From positions 7,583,035 through 7,647,034 of the forward strand of contig NC_133288.1 of NCBI RefSeq assembly GCF_005239225.2: DNA of 64,000 nucleotides. Reading direction: 5' to 3'. Made by a program: the position numbers and the translations under genes. The notes beneath the pieces are model-generated. The model made no database searches. It was not told the origin of the DNA and saw only the letters and a list, made by a program, of their open reading frames with translations. Source of the DNA: Populus alba (Eukaryota > Streptophyta > Magnoliopsida > Malpighiales > Salicaceae). Shown here one piece after another: positions 52,712 to 64,000 of this stretch (its first letter is position 1; the number at the start of each line of letters is the position of its first letter).

Positions 52712-53583
52712 TATCTATATTCAATCTTGAATTTGGGATTTGTCAAATAACATACAGTATTTTTCGGGTACAGAAAAATCAAATGAAAAAATTATTTTAT
52801 TGAATTGAATTAGAAAAATAAATGTGGGAAGCCATTGACTTGTATAGCTGTCATTATCGTTGCGACCATCCATCCTCCCTCGAACAAGCTGTGATTTATT
52901 CAAATAAAATGTTCAAAGTCCTCCCTTTCTCGCTGTACATTGTATAATAAATAATAGATTACAGAAATAAAAAAGCATTTTAGAAAGATTGTGAAGCTGA
53001 ATCGTTATTACAATAAACTCTATTAATATAATAATTCAGATGTAATTAAATCTCTTTATTTACAATTTAGATCCGTAATTAAGATTTTAAAGACTGAAAA
53101 ATCATATCCACGAGGATAATTCTTGTTTGACAGCACAATTAAGGGGTTGGTTCAAGTCATTAATTACGAGGAGAAAATCTGTTCCATATGGGACCTATGG
53201 CTCAAGCCTGGCCTCTGTGATTTCTTTGTGAGTTGGTATATTTTTTAAGCCAATATTATTTGCGAAGTATCATATATAGATTTTTATTATAATATAGATT
53301 TGATGAACATCCCTTCAAAGATATATGTGGATTTAAAAAGAGTAACATTTTTTTGGCTGTTCGTGTGATTAATTAGGTTATCAACAAGTCTCATATTAGT
53401 AAAAAAAAACTAAGTATTAAAGAGTTTAGAACCATAAAGTTTGTTTTCCCTATAATTTCAGGTTCGAATTCTTTAGTTGTTAATATAATGATCACTGAAG
53501 ACTTATATGATCATTAACTTCTGAACCCGTGAGATTAGTCGAGGTTCACACAAGTTAGCTTGAACACCCACGTTAATAATAAT

Positions 53584-53618
<35 letters not shown>

Positions 53619-53955
53619 GACTTTGTTTGGCATCCTATAATTTAATAGCATTATATTAAGGAATTAAGAGATGAATGGATAATTCCTTAATAGTCAGGGG
53701 GGGTATATCTAAATATCCAAAATTAAGAGCCAAAAATGTCGACTGGTATATCAAACCATTAAATGCTAGCATTTACTTAGGCGCCTCCCTTTCTTTGAAG
53801 TCTCCTCCCCAACTTCATCAGCATACCATAATTAAATTAAATTAAATTAAAACATTAACTAAAGCAATAAATGAAACAATTAATCAAAGGAGTATTAGAA
53901 AATTCAAAATTCACACAGAGTAATAATCAACACTAACAACTTTTCTAAATGTTCA
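51725..53955. other. Intergenic DNA
   Basis: A MITE-like copy lies at about 52420-52615, an (ATT)n microsatellite at 52673-52711 and an (AAT)n microsatellite at 53575-53618. No gene is recognised. The last 150 bases lead into the CFL1-like promoter. Confidence 0.5.
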
Positions 53956-53991
53956 TGACGTGTCATATATCTATCCCTCTATTTATATTCC
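53956..53991 (+). promoter_or_regulatory. Promoter motifs of the CFL1-like gene
   Basis: TGACGTGTCA at 53956-53965 is a near-palindromic ACGT-core (bZIP-type) site. TCTATTTATATTCC at 53978-53991 is a TATA-like motif. The coding start is about 135 bases further on. The 5' leader holds CTG/GAA-type short repeats at 54068-54100. Confidence 0.45.
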
Positions 53992-54123
53992 AACTCCCCT
54001 CTCATATACATTAACATGTGACTCTCAATTTAACACGGATCCCCCCACTCTCTCCCTGTCTCTCTAGCCGCTGCTGCTGCTGTTGTGAGGAAGAAGAAGA
54101 GCTTTTTTTTTGTGTGTGTGAAT

Positions 54124-55733
54124 ATGGCAGCTGAGGTGAGTTCTCTGGTAAGGCTTTTGAGTGGATACACGGATGATAGGAACGTTGTGAGTGAATCTGG
54201 AGGGGCAAAATCAACAACTTTGATCACTAGGGACTTGCTCGGTGGTGGTGGTGGTGGTGGTGATTCTGTAGAGAGCGAATCTCAAGAATTGGACCTCGAT
54301 TTGCAAGTGCCAAGTGGATGGGAAAAGCGCCTGGATTTGAAGGTAAATTGGTGTTCTCATCTGGGTTCCGTTTGTTTCTTGAGAAAATATTAAGGAAAAG
54401 AGCATCGAAGGGTCTCAAAATATTATGATGATCATCCTGGTCTTTTGATGTTTCATGAGATCATGTAGTTTTTATGTTTGTTTAATCTCCTAGGAATATC
54501 TTCTTAGATATTCCAAGAACAATGATTTTGTCCTAAGAAACAGAGTTCTTGATGCTCAAAAAGAGATGTTATATGCTTTTCACGCCTGTTTAAAATTATG
54601 ATTTTTTCTGCCTTTCGTTTTCTTTGAATTGAAATTTAAGGGCTTTACAATTTCTTTCTGTGGTGCGAAGATATCTTTTTATTAAATGATTGGTACTTAG
54701 ATGTTTCTTGATTTACTTTGAAATCCTCTGCTCTGTTTGATATCCTCTGTTTGGTCTCTGAGAAAATGTAGAAATAGGAAATGGGAGTCCAATCAATTTA
54801 TTTTCTTGTACAACAGGGCAGCTCTTGGTTTTGATGGATACTTCATAGATATGCAGAGCAGAAGGGTCTCTCTTTAAATTCCCTGACTTTTCTAGCAACC
54901 AAACAGTCCTTATTATTTAATTGTATAACGTTAGATTACTCCTATTTTTCGTAAGAAACAATAAAAGGTTTAATGCTCTGTATATTTTCAACCCTAGTAA
55001 TCCATTGCTATAGTGCCATTAATGCTCTTCAATGCTCAGCAACTTGTTTCCTCTACCCTCTCTTTAATAAATTATGAATCATCTCTTCAATTTCCAGAAT
55101 TAAACGGGTCATTAATGTCATGGCCGGTAAGAGAATCATTTTTTTTTTCTTTGTAATCTTTAATTTTACTAAAACTACTGCAATGCTTTGCCTTGTGTTT
55201 TTCATTGGATGCAGTCAGGAAAGGTTTACTTGCAAAGATGCAACTCTTCAAGCTCACCCTCATCATCCTCAGATTACAGGAACCAAACAAATCAAACAGT
55301 GGCAAAGCTTCAAGATTTGAATTTTCCACCTTCGCCTTCCAAGATTACACTGAACCTTTTCGATGAAGGTAACTTGGAACTGAACTTCGTCTCATCACCA
55401 ATGTCAAGCAATTACCAAAGTGTTTGCACCCTGGATAGAGTAAAATCTGCTCTCGAAAGAGCAGAGAAAGAACCGGGCAGGAAGCAATCCTCTTCGCTAT
55501 GGAAATCATCATTGTCGCCGCCTTATTCATCATCATCGTCTTCAGTGAGAGACATTCAAGATGAAGAAAATGAAGAGAAGCTACTAGAGGCATCCCCGGT
55601 TGCCGCAGGATGCCCAGGTTGCTTATCCTACGTTTTAATAACGAAGATTAATCCAAGGTGTCCTAGATGCAATTCAGTTGTTCAAATGCCAATGATGAAG
55701 AAGCCTATGATTGATCTTAACATATCAATTTGA
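54124..55733 (+). CDS. CFL1-like protein (WW-like segment, C4 cluster, EAR motifs)
   Basis: Two exons, 54124-54342 and 55215-55733, are joined by an 872-bp GT-AG intron at phase 0; the product is 245 aa. A Gly run lies at 40-46. Residues 62-81 (VPSGWEKRLDLK, then SGKVYLQRC) are a WW-like segment split by the intron, with the second Trp missing. DLNFPP at 107-112 fits the DLNxxP EAR repressor motif. Ser-rich linkers follow. A C4 cluster CPGC (206-209) and CPRC (222-225) is present. IDLNISI at the C-terminus is a second EAR-like motif. This arrangement is recalled from CURLY FLAG LEAF 1 relatives and resembles GL2-interacting repressors in its C4 and EAR parts. Those act with HD-ZIP IV factors and co-repressors in epidermis and cuticle control. 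The function here is inferred. An in-frame ATG at 54085 would add 13 residues; 54124 fits better. Confidence 0.85.
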
Positions 55734-56751
55734 GATTGATGTCAAAAGTTCTTGAAGAATTGAGATTAAATGGAAGCTAATTCTTGATTTTGTAAATGAT
55801 AGATGGAATATTTGTAGTGCCTTAAGAGAATAGAAATATTAAGAAGATTTTTATGCTTTCATTAGCATATCGAGCAGTAGAAAAATTAATCAATCTCTCT
55901 CTCTCTCTCTCCCTCCCTCATCAATCCATATAATCTTCCATATGCCAATGGTGAAGGCGGCTTCTTTTTTTTTTTTTTTCTTTTTTTTTTTTTTTTGTCT
56001 CTCTTGGTACCAAGTGCCCATGACCAACGCAAGTTATAATTTTCTTCTTACAAATAATGTGTAGATAACTATTCCTTGCAATAAATAAGTGTAATTTTTA
56101 TGTTGCGTTACTTGCAACTTGTTTGAAAGATACTTTAGAGCTGCTAATAAATAAAAAGATATATATGTATTTATATAATTGTGGAATTTGGATAGTTTCA
56201 AGACTCATTTAAAAGAAAAATTAATTTTAACACATAAATGATGACGTAGACTTAATTTTCGAAGGCCAATGTACAAACTTGCCTTGATCAAAAAGAAAAC
56301 TAAAGATAATTACAAGGAATGGAGTTTAACTAATTAGATTTTAGATTTATTTTTTAGAAGTTATTCTTTCGAGTCTTATAAATTTTTTGACCATCAAAAG
56401 CTTATATAATCGTTAACTTTAGGTGTGCTCAAGCTGATCTAGACACCCATATTAATTAAAAAAAAAAAACCAAAAGTGATGGGATCCAACAATGAATGTT
56501 TGAGCAACATTTTTTGAAGTCTACCAGAGGAAAAAAGAAATTGTGACTGAATTCTGTCATAAAATGGTCACGAAATATTATTGTGATCGGGAGAATCCAA
56601 ACATTCTTCCAATTAGATCATCCTATTCATGTCCATTAATTTTCTTATAAAATGTTCTCAAAACCGTAAGGTTTTATTGCATGAACATATACCGATCTAG
56701 TTATGGTTGTTTGAAATGGTGAATATATATTAATCATGGTTGCTGACGAGT
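55734..56751. other. Intergenic DNA downstream of the CFL1-like gene
   Basis: The first part is probably 3' UTR. A (CT)n tract lies at about 55893-55912 and T runs at about 55965-55996. No other gene is recognised. Confidence 0.5.
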
Positions 56752-57054
56752 AGATTAACAAGGGGAAGTCCAGTTGGACGATGGTTGGGAAACAGATACG
56801 AGGCTGGTGTATCTCCTCCACACGTTGATGATTGGTGTCATCGAGAGGGAAAGGCTAACCTCGTTCATTACTACACCAAAGTTCGGTGGTAATTAACTCT
56901 TTTGTTTTTAGTTTCTTGTTTTGATTTTAGTTTGTTTGTCGGTTGATTCTTAGTTACTTGTTCTTCTGAGTAGGGTTTTGATACCGATTATCCTCCCCCA
57001 CTTGCCTACCATCTGCTCGACCCAATTCCTTTCGAAGATGATCCTAAATCCTAA
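56752..57054 (+). pseudogene. Two adjacent exon-like frames, unknown family (gene or relic)
   Basis: From about 56752 a frame reads LTRGSPVGRWLGNRYEAGVS, then PPHVDDWCHREGKANLVHYY and TK, before an early stop at 56889-56891. After about 100 bp, an AG at 56973-56974 is followed by a frame reading GFDTDYPPPLAYHLLDPIPF EDDPKS and a stop at about 57054. Joining at AAA and GGT (donor GTTCGG, non-standard context) keeps both in phase. Other donors at GTGG or GTAA break the frame of the second piece. Amino-acid composition looks protein-like, unlike surrounding random frames. No start codon or upstream exon was found. The family is not recognised. Confidence 0.35.
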
Positions 57055-57208
57055 TTGTTATGATCCCAAGTATGATGTCATAAATCCATCATTGATGATT
57101 TTTTGTTTTGTGATATGTTCGTTGGATATAAATAGATTTTTAATGTATTAGTGATTATAATTTAAAATATTTTTTATTTGAAAATATATTTAAATAGTGT
57201 TTTTGTAT

Positions 57209-57250
<42 letters not shown>

Positions 57251-58895
57251 GTAGTGATTTGAAAACACGGCAAGAATATGATTCAACCAATATAATTAAG
57301 AGGCGGCACGGAGGGATTTTTTAGGTTAAATAGAGGAGATGATAATTAATGGGGGGGAGCCATTAATATATTAATGTTGTGACTTGTATCCATGCATACT
57401 TAATTTTGTGAGCTCCACAAAGAAACCATATCAAGTCTCGCCCCACCCACTCCTGATAGACAATAAAAGGGATAGCGATGTGGAAAAGAAAAAATGGTTG
57501 TGTCCTAAATGTTTGAAAACTGCGTCCACCCACACTTGGTCAAATGATGAGATTTATGGTACCGCAGGAGCCTCTTTATGGCATTTATTAGACCATTTCG
57601 TTAATAAACCTAACTGACAATAAATGATAAATTAATTTTTATCATCATCGTCTTCAAGTCTCCCAACCCACCCCTTCATGTGATTTCAATGCCAGCTTAT
57701 TTCCTCAACCGATTTAATTATTTCTATGAGTGGCAGTCTATAGTTGGCCTATCAAGCATCAACTACTTCTATATATATGTATATAATAGTTCTTTTTTAT
57801 TTATTTTTCAATCTAGTCCTTTTCGTATAGATTTAGATCGCATTATATTCTGCCATGTCTTCTTTTCAGGGGAATTGGAAATTGATTCCCAACTCAGTCA
57901 ATACTCAAAATTGAAAATGGAGTACCTTTCCCTTTAATTTGTGTGACCGTTGATATCATCGGATTTGCAAGTCAGGAAAAATTATCTCAAGATTTATGGA
58001 TTAAATTAATAGACAAAAACGATCGAAGGAAATATCTAAACGGATAGCTTTATTTAAAACCACGATAGGAAAATATTTGACTTTTACATCGAGCTCCAAT
58101 TTATTCATGAGATTTCCGATATTGTTTTCTTTAAGGGAAGTTACTTCATCATTTATCAAATGTTAGATCTCTCAGAATTAAGCTTAGAAATTGTTGTTTT
58201 GGCTAGTTTAATTATTTTCCTACATATTTTCAGATTTTAATTATTTGTTTTCTATTAATTTTATGTTTTCTATTTAGGTCGGTTTTTAAGACTCCTATAT
58301 AAACAATTGAGATTTTTATTATTATTCAGATTTAATAAAAACATGAGAACTTTCTATAAATCTCTCTAGTCGTTTTATCTTTGTTATACAATGCATCACA
58401 ATTCTTCGTGAAATATCTAGATCTCCAATGCTTACTATTCACAAACTCCTAATTAACTTTAATTGGAAAAAACTAGGGAACATCGTTTTATTAATTAAGT
58501 TTATTAAACTTGTTTCCATCTTTAGATAGCTTATGAATTTTCAATTTTTGGAGGTCACAATCAATTATGGCGTCTTAAAAAAAAAAAAACATGGCAACAT
58601 TTCTTCTTTGCTGTAAAAACTGTAGATCATTTTTTCATGCAATGTTAAGTTGTTTGGAAATTGTGGAATTGTTTTATGAAATAATTGAACATCCAATGGT
58701 GCAGACCTTGAACTATTGATAACTTTTACATACATGATCTTCACTTGTAAAAGGGAAATTTCAAAGCTTTCAATAGCACTACAATTCTAATGTTAGCCTC
58801 AGGCATAGTATGAAAATTTGGTTGGTTAGAAACAAGTTGATTTTTCAGGAAAAATATTTCAGAATAAACATTGTTTGAGTTCATTATTTATCGTA
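57055..58895. other. Intergenic DNA
   Basis: A short MITE-like stretch lies at about 57140-57210, followed by a (TA)n tract at 57214-57252. The 77-codon frame at 57384-57617 has two Cys pairs (CPKCLK) but no recognised family. No other gene is seen. Confidence 0.45.
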
Positions 58896-60669
58896 CACTA
58901 CCAAAAAATTAACAAATACAAATGGACACACCGATATAATTTTTTTGTCGATATATTGCGGAGAATTTTTCTCACTAAATATGTCATCACCATATCCATC
59001 GGTAAACACTGACAAAAATATTTCATTAGTATATGTTGAGAGGATTACAGTGGAAAAAGAAAGAATAAAAAAAAAAAAAAAACAAGTACGATGATGTGCT
59101 ATTTTTACAGACTGAGTCAGTAAATTCATATATAATATTAGGATAAATGAATAGTTTTTAATGTAAAATATTGATACTATAGATTCTTTCGTATGTTTAT
59201 ATTAACCTCTTATGATCATTTTTCAAATGGTGTAGCAAAGTTAATTGGAAATTTGGTTAAATTAACATAATTGAAATTATTCAATTGACATAGATTGAAA
59301 TAAAATCATTTGGTTTGTCGCAATCCAATTTAATTTGCTATGCATTTACAGGTTTTAAAATTTTAGGTAATCTCTTGTATAAGATAGGTGTTGCTGAATT
59401 GTTTTTAAATAGGAATGGTTTACGATACCTTAATCCTTTAATTTGTGTAGATGTTAAAGGAAAAGTTAATAGCACGTCGTATAAACAGAATCATTACTAG
59501 TTCTTCTAGTAGGACTTCTAATGACCATAAATCATTAGGTGCTGACCAAGAATAGGTAGCTAAGACACATGCATCCACGCTTGATATTAGCTCGTCGAGT
59601 GCGATGCCACCACATCAAGCGAACTCCTTTCACAATAGGATCCATTTACCTAGAAATACTAGACTTAGTAAAAGAGTAACCTTTTAATGTAAGTTTGTCT
59701 TCTCTTTATAATAACATGTTAATAATTTAAAAAAAATTAATTTTAAGCAACATTCTCAATTTCAAGTTTATAAACATTGAGGCTGCCAAAATCATAACAT
59801 CGGCGATGAAATAGTCTATTGAAATTCCATTGTTTCAATGGAGCTAGGTTTCTAAACATCATGAATGAAAACATGTGATTGATGCATGGTTCAGAAGGTT
59901 TAAAGTTGGTATTAACTTAAATATTTTTTATATTAATTTGGTTAGTTTATTGATATTAATTAAAATTTTCTTGTAAAAATTTTAATTGCAAGGAAAATTT
60001 TGAAATGGATAAAGCTGACAACTCTATTACCAGAAGGATTTGGGAAAATTATGCTACAACCAAGTAAGATTGAAATCAAGATAAATTTTTTTAATTATTT
60101 TATTCAATTTTATTATTCATTTACTAATAAATAATTAATTTGTATCATATAGGTTGCATGATTTTTTATATGAGGCGCAAAAGAAAGCCAAAAAAATATG
60201 CAAAAGAAAGAGAGCTTTCAAGTTGGAAGGAGGTGGCAGTTTGGTAGAATTTTAGACCTCCATACATCTTAGAGGCCGTCTTGGCGGAATATATTCAACA
60301 TGTAATAACAGATGGTTTGTTTGACTGTTATATGTCAGATTCATCGACAAATACAAAAAACACCAATGGAATGGTATATGGTTTTTTTGTTGGAATGGCA
60401 TATGGTTTTTTTGTTGGTGATATGTTATATTCAACAATGAAAATGCTGATAGAATGAAGCCGGTAAAGTTTTTTTTTTAGCATACTTTGTTCGTCAATAA
60501 ATTCATCTGTAAAATTATTATTGATGGACCCACCGACAAACCACAAATCACCTACGAGAGTTTTTACGATGAATTACCAGCCATAAATCCACTGGTAAAT
60601 TTCATACCGGCGGATTATGAGTATATATACTGATAGAAAATTCCGTCAATAAATCTAAAAATTATAGTG
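58896..60669 (+). mobile_element. Decayed CACTA (En/Spm) transposon with transposase remnants
   Basis: The left end is CACTACCAAAAAATTAAC. The right end reads TAAAAATTATAGTG, an inverted CACTA-type terminus. Sub-terminal repeats built on ACCGACAAACC and CCACTGGTAAATTTC lie near both ends. Between about 59780 and 60330 broken frames resemble plant En/Spm transposase: MEIPLFQWS, WENYATTK, LHDFLYEAQKKAK, then VW(stop)NFRPPYILEAVLAE YIQHVITDGLFD. Stops interrupt them. The flanking trinucleotides are GTA and GTG, an imperfect match to a 3-bp target duplication. The element is dead, and only about 1.8 kb of the usual longer length remains. Confidence 0.7.
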
Positions 60670-60890
60670 GTGGTCTTGCTTTATGGTTAAAGTACTCCTT
60701 GTTTTTTGCAAAAGTTTCTTTTGAAAAAAATTAGAATTTTTTTTTTGTTTTAAATTATTTTTTATTTTTTGTGTTTAGATCATTTTGATGTGTTGATGTC
60801 AAAATAAAAAATTATTATTTTGATATATTTTTAAGTAAAATATATTTTGAAAAGTAATTACTATCACAATACCAAAACAAACTCTTCTTT
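60670..60890 (-). repeat. MITE-like AT-rich repeat copy
   Basis: It contains GTGTTTAGATCATTTTGATG, TGTTGATGTCAAAATAAAAA and TTTTGATATATTTTTAAGTA, the reverse-oriented family order. It abuts the CACTA right end. Direct repeats of TTTTTGTTAATAATTAAT follow near 60893 and 60973. Confidence 0.6.
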
Positions 60891-61576
60891 AATTTTTGTT
60901 AATAATTAATATATTTTGAAAAGTAATATATTTTGTAAGGTATTGCACAGTAAAAGCACCACCTCCTTTAATTTTTTGTTAATAATTAATAACTAGCTGT
61001 GGAGCAAAGTTTGCACAAAAAATAATTTCCCATTCGAGGTGTTAAATCACATTTTTATGTTTGATATTTAAATGATTTTATAGGTTTTTTTTTAAATAGA
61101 ATTTTAAATATTTTTTCAATGAGATTTTCAACAGAAATTTAAATAATTTTGCAATCAAGTGTTTGATATTTAATTTTTTTTATGAGAATTTCCTTTTCTC
61201 GTAGTCTTGTTACAAGTTTCTATATTATACCATCACTAATGATAATATTACATGAAAACACGTAATTTTCCTTAGTTTAAATAATTGAACATGTTTGATT
61301 TCAAAGGTATTGCTTTTATTATATTATTATAATTATGATCTAAATTATATTTGTTCAATAAATAGCTCTATTGTTTAGTGCAAATGATAATTGAATGCAC
61401 ACAATAAACACTTAAAAGGTTGAGACAAGAAATTTTCAATGCGAGGGACCTGACGAATTAATGGCAGCATTTTTTAACTTTTTCAAGCAAGGCTTATTGT
61501 TGCCAGCCACTAGATGAACAATGCATTGCATATGCCTGGGAGGCTGGGACACACGAGCACAAAATTAGTTGCTGCC

Positions 61577-61645
<69 letters not shown>

Positions 61646-62631
61646 TTCGGTGTCGGAAGTTAAAAAAAAAAAAAAAAAAAAAAAAAAACAAAACTTAGTA
61701 ACTTATTCAACGTATTTGAAATTCTCTCAATTAAATTCAATTAATTTTTTAAATAAAATTATATATTTAAATTCTTTTAAACATTAGTCATTAATATGCC
61801 ATTGAGCGGATTAAGATACCTGTAAATGATGAAAAACAAAATGACAAACATCTTAAAAGGTTTTAAAAATGTGTTTGACAAATATTTTTTAAGTTTATTT
61901 TTAATAGTTTTATTATAAAGAAAATATAAGTGTTTGTCAAACAAAACCTGAAAAATAAAAAGAATTAAACAACATTTTCTTCTTTTTCTTCTTCTTGTAT
62001 ATAGCTAAAATTAAATCCTAAAGTTATTTAAGCATTTTTTTTTTAAAAAAAAAATCTAAAATACTTTGACATGTTTTAAAAAAAATTGCATTGATTTTAC
62101 AATAAATTTGTAAATTTCCAAAGGATTTTGACCTACATTTCAAAAATATCAAAAAAAATAAATTGTTTTATTAATATGAGGGATTATGAATTTATATGTA
62201 AGATATATTCCTAATATTAAATAAAAAGACAATTTAATTTGTTTTTGTTAGAATTAGAACAGTTAAGTTTTTAATTTGATAAGATAAGAATTTCCTTACT
62301 AATAAAATTTTTTATTCAATCTTAGACAGACCAACGGTTAGAAAAAACAACTTTTCCTTCGTTAATATCAAATAAATAAACAGTGCAACTTACCTCATGT
62401 AATGTTTATTAGATGTGATAATGTATTCTCTTTACGCAATCAGCTTCATTTTCCAAATTCTGAGATCAGTTAATGTTTTTAATAACCAAAATACTAAATG
62501 ATGACTCGTATTCTTCTTTTTACTGATAAAGGACAATAATTTCTTGTTATTTACACCTATATCATTAATAACTATCTCAATCTTTAAAGATAATCACCGC
62601 TATACCACACATGTACACCAACAATAACAAT
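60891..62631. other. Intergenic DNA with the longest microsatellite of the window
   Basis: (TA)n at 61580-61642 (about 31 units) is followed within 20 bp by a 26-27 base A run at 61662-61688. Further on, GTGTTTGACAAA at about 61872 and TTTGTCAAACAAAA at about 61935 form an inverted pair of 11-12 bp, suggesting a tiny MITE. No gene is recognised; frames at 61494-61787 are microsatellite artefacts. Confidence 0.5.
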
Positions 62632-64000
62632 TGTCGCACCCAAAAAAAAAAAAAAAAAATCCTGGCGCGCGGCATCGGCTGGCGATTTTTCTCGTTGTAG
62701 CGTTTGCTTTGAATTTGTTCGTGGGAGTCGCCACCTAGTAATTTATTAAGGGCTACTAGGAAACCTGATGTACTGGTCTTGTCAGAGATCATGGGTAAGG
62801 GACTGATTGTGGTTAGGGAAGGTATTAGCACCCCTAACACGCCCTACCTGAGATAAGCTGCTTCGTGTTCTGATGTGATTTGAAAATTTAAAATATTAAT
62901 TAAATTCTTAGGCTTGAATAAATCAGTTATTAAATCCCCGAATATATGTAGAAACTTGTCCTCATATTTTCATGGAAAATACAACTTGATTTTATTTGTC
63001 CTTGAGATATTTAACCATATTTAAATTAACAAATAATTCTTTTTGTATTTTTATTTTTATAACATAATAAAAAAAAACAAACACACACACACACAACCTT
63101 CTTTTTATTATTTATTTTTCTTCTTTTCTTTTCTTTTCTTTTTTTTCTTTTACATTACATTTATACAATAGAACAAATAACAAAAAATTCAAAACAAATC
63201 AAATACAATAAAATCTAAATACACACAGCATCTAGAAATTACAAAAAGGAAAAAGGAAATCCTCGGGAACAGTGTTGCACAGCCCTGGGTGTCATCTGAA
63301 CAGTGGCGGCGCGTGGACCTCACGCACCGCCGCCACTGGCGGTGCGTGGGTTCACGCGCCGCCCAGAAGAAAGAACGTGGAGCAGGGGGTTGGGTGGCTT
63401 CCTCCCCTCTTCGTTTTTCTACCGGGGATGACCTGAAAAATAACCAAAGCCACAACAAACAATTGATTTTAGTTTTTTATTTCATTGTCTTTTGAAATCG
63501 GCTTCGGTTTTTAGATCCACTCCGTTTTCTCTGCCCCTTCCCTTTTCTGTTTCAGGTGGGTCGGTTTGCTATGGCTTTGTCTTCTGCAGCCCGTGGCCCC
63601 TGGAGTTGTTGCGGAGATGGGCGAAGTTGCTGGCGGCGTTGAGGCGGAGGAATGGACAGATCGGTGGCGGCGAGGTTGCTGCAGAAAGGGGATGCCTTCG
63701 GTGCTGCCTAGGGGCAGATCCGTGGTGGTCTGAGAAGATGATGGGGGCTGCTCTGTGGTGGAGGAGGAGCTGGATGAAGACGGCGGACGAATCTGGCGGT
63801 GGCTGGCTTCGGTGGGTGTCTCTGCTGGTGCTGGTGCTGTTGCTGAGGGAAGAAGGAGCGGCCGAGAGGGAGAGAGTTCTGGTGACCGGCGGCTGTGGGG
63901 GGAGAGGCAGAGGTGGAAGGTCCAGTGGTGGTGGCTCCGGCGTGCTGGGGAGAGTCTGAAAAAATGGCAGGGACGACCGGTGTGTAGAAGAAAAATAATC
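62632..64000 (+). mobile_element. LTR-like repeat, right copy (runs off window)
   Basis: It starts TGTCGCACCCAAAAA, then repeats the landmarks of the left copy up to AAGCTGCTTCG near 62870, where the two diverge. From about 63240 it becomes strikingly GC-rich. A 155-codon frame at 63492-63959 begins there; its Gly/Arg/Trp-rich product has no domain and is probably an accident of GGTGGCGGC-type composition. Short CACGC/GCGTG inverted repeats occur at about 63308-63360. This may be a long LTR or the edge of one; no gag/pol lies inside the window. Confidence 0.6.

Noticed and set aside
57384..57617. 77-codon frame with CPKC
   Set aside because: A single CxxC is not enough for a zinc-finger call and no homologue is recalled.
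61494..61787. Frames with (IY)n repeats
   Set aside because: Direct translation of the (TA)n tract.
63492..63959. 155-codon Gly/Arg/Trp-rich frame
   Set aside because: Lies in the GC-rich part of the LTR-like repeat, lacks domains, and long frames are expected by composition.

Overview
This window is AT-rich nuclear DNA from a flowering plant (eudicot). The evidence is GT-AG introns, R2R3-MYB, SAUR, CFL1-like and ubiquitin-RUB genes, and a dense layer of CACTA, hAT-like, LINE and LTR-like repeats with many AT microsatellites. From memory of their style, the repeat families resemble those of poplar or another Salicaceae; that assignment is inference. Nothing bacterial, viral or plasmid-like was seen.

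The window is gene-poor. Four protein-coding genes are convincing. (1) An intronless SAUR72-like auxin-response gene lies at 17017-17427 (+). (2) A three-exon R2R3-MYB factor of the MYB10/72/58/63 type lies at 38403-40922 (-), 367 aa. (3) A three-exon ubiquitin-RUB1 (NEDD8) fusion gene lies at 46952-48371 (-), 157 aa. (4) A two-exon CFL1-like protein lies at 54124-55733 (+), 245 aa, with a WW-like segment, a C4 cysteine cluster and two EAR-type motifs. A pair of exon-like reading frames at about 56752-57054 (+) may be a fifth gene or a gene relic; its family was not recognised. The four genes share no obvious pathway and each has its own promoter.

The rest is repeats. The first 351 bases (- strand) and 62632-64000 (+ strand) are inverted copies of one LTR-like repeat starting TGTCGCACCC, and both run off the window. 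A 57-bp minisatellite abuts the left copy. At 2710-3479 a hAT-like element with an 8-bp target duplication has inserted into an older repeat, and a related unoccupied copy of that repeat lies near 12565. A roughly 150-bp monomer is tandemly arrayed at 4120-5070. Two decayed CACTA (En/Spm) elements lie at about 33299-34730 and 58896-60669. A 5'-truncated LINE lies at 50462-51724 (-). A second hAT-like non-autonomous element with a 33-bp internal palindrome lies at 28667-29467. Many copies of a 150-200 bp AT-rich MITE-like repeat are scattered throughout.

The points most worth a second look are: the miRNA-like hairpin at 13592-13713; the yeast-like Ala28Ser change in the ubiquitin unit of the ubiquitin-RUB fusion; the 19-bp direct repeats around a near-pure poly(T) insert at 30608-30671; the unidentified exon pair at 56752-57054; and the nested insertion with its unoccupied paralogue.
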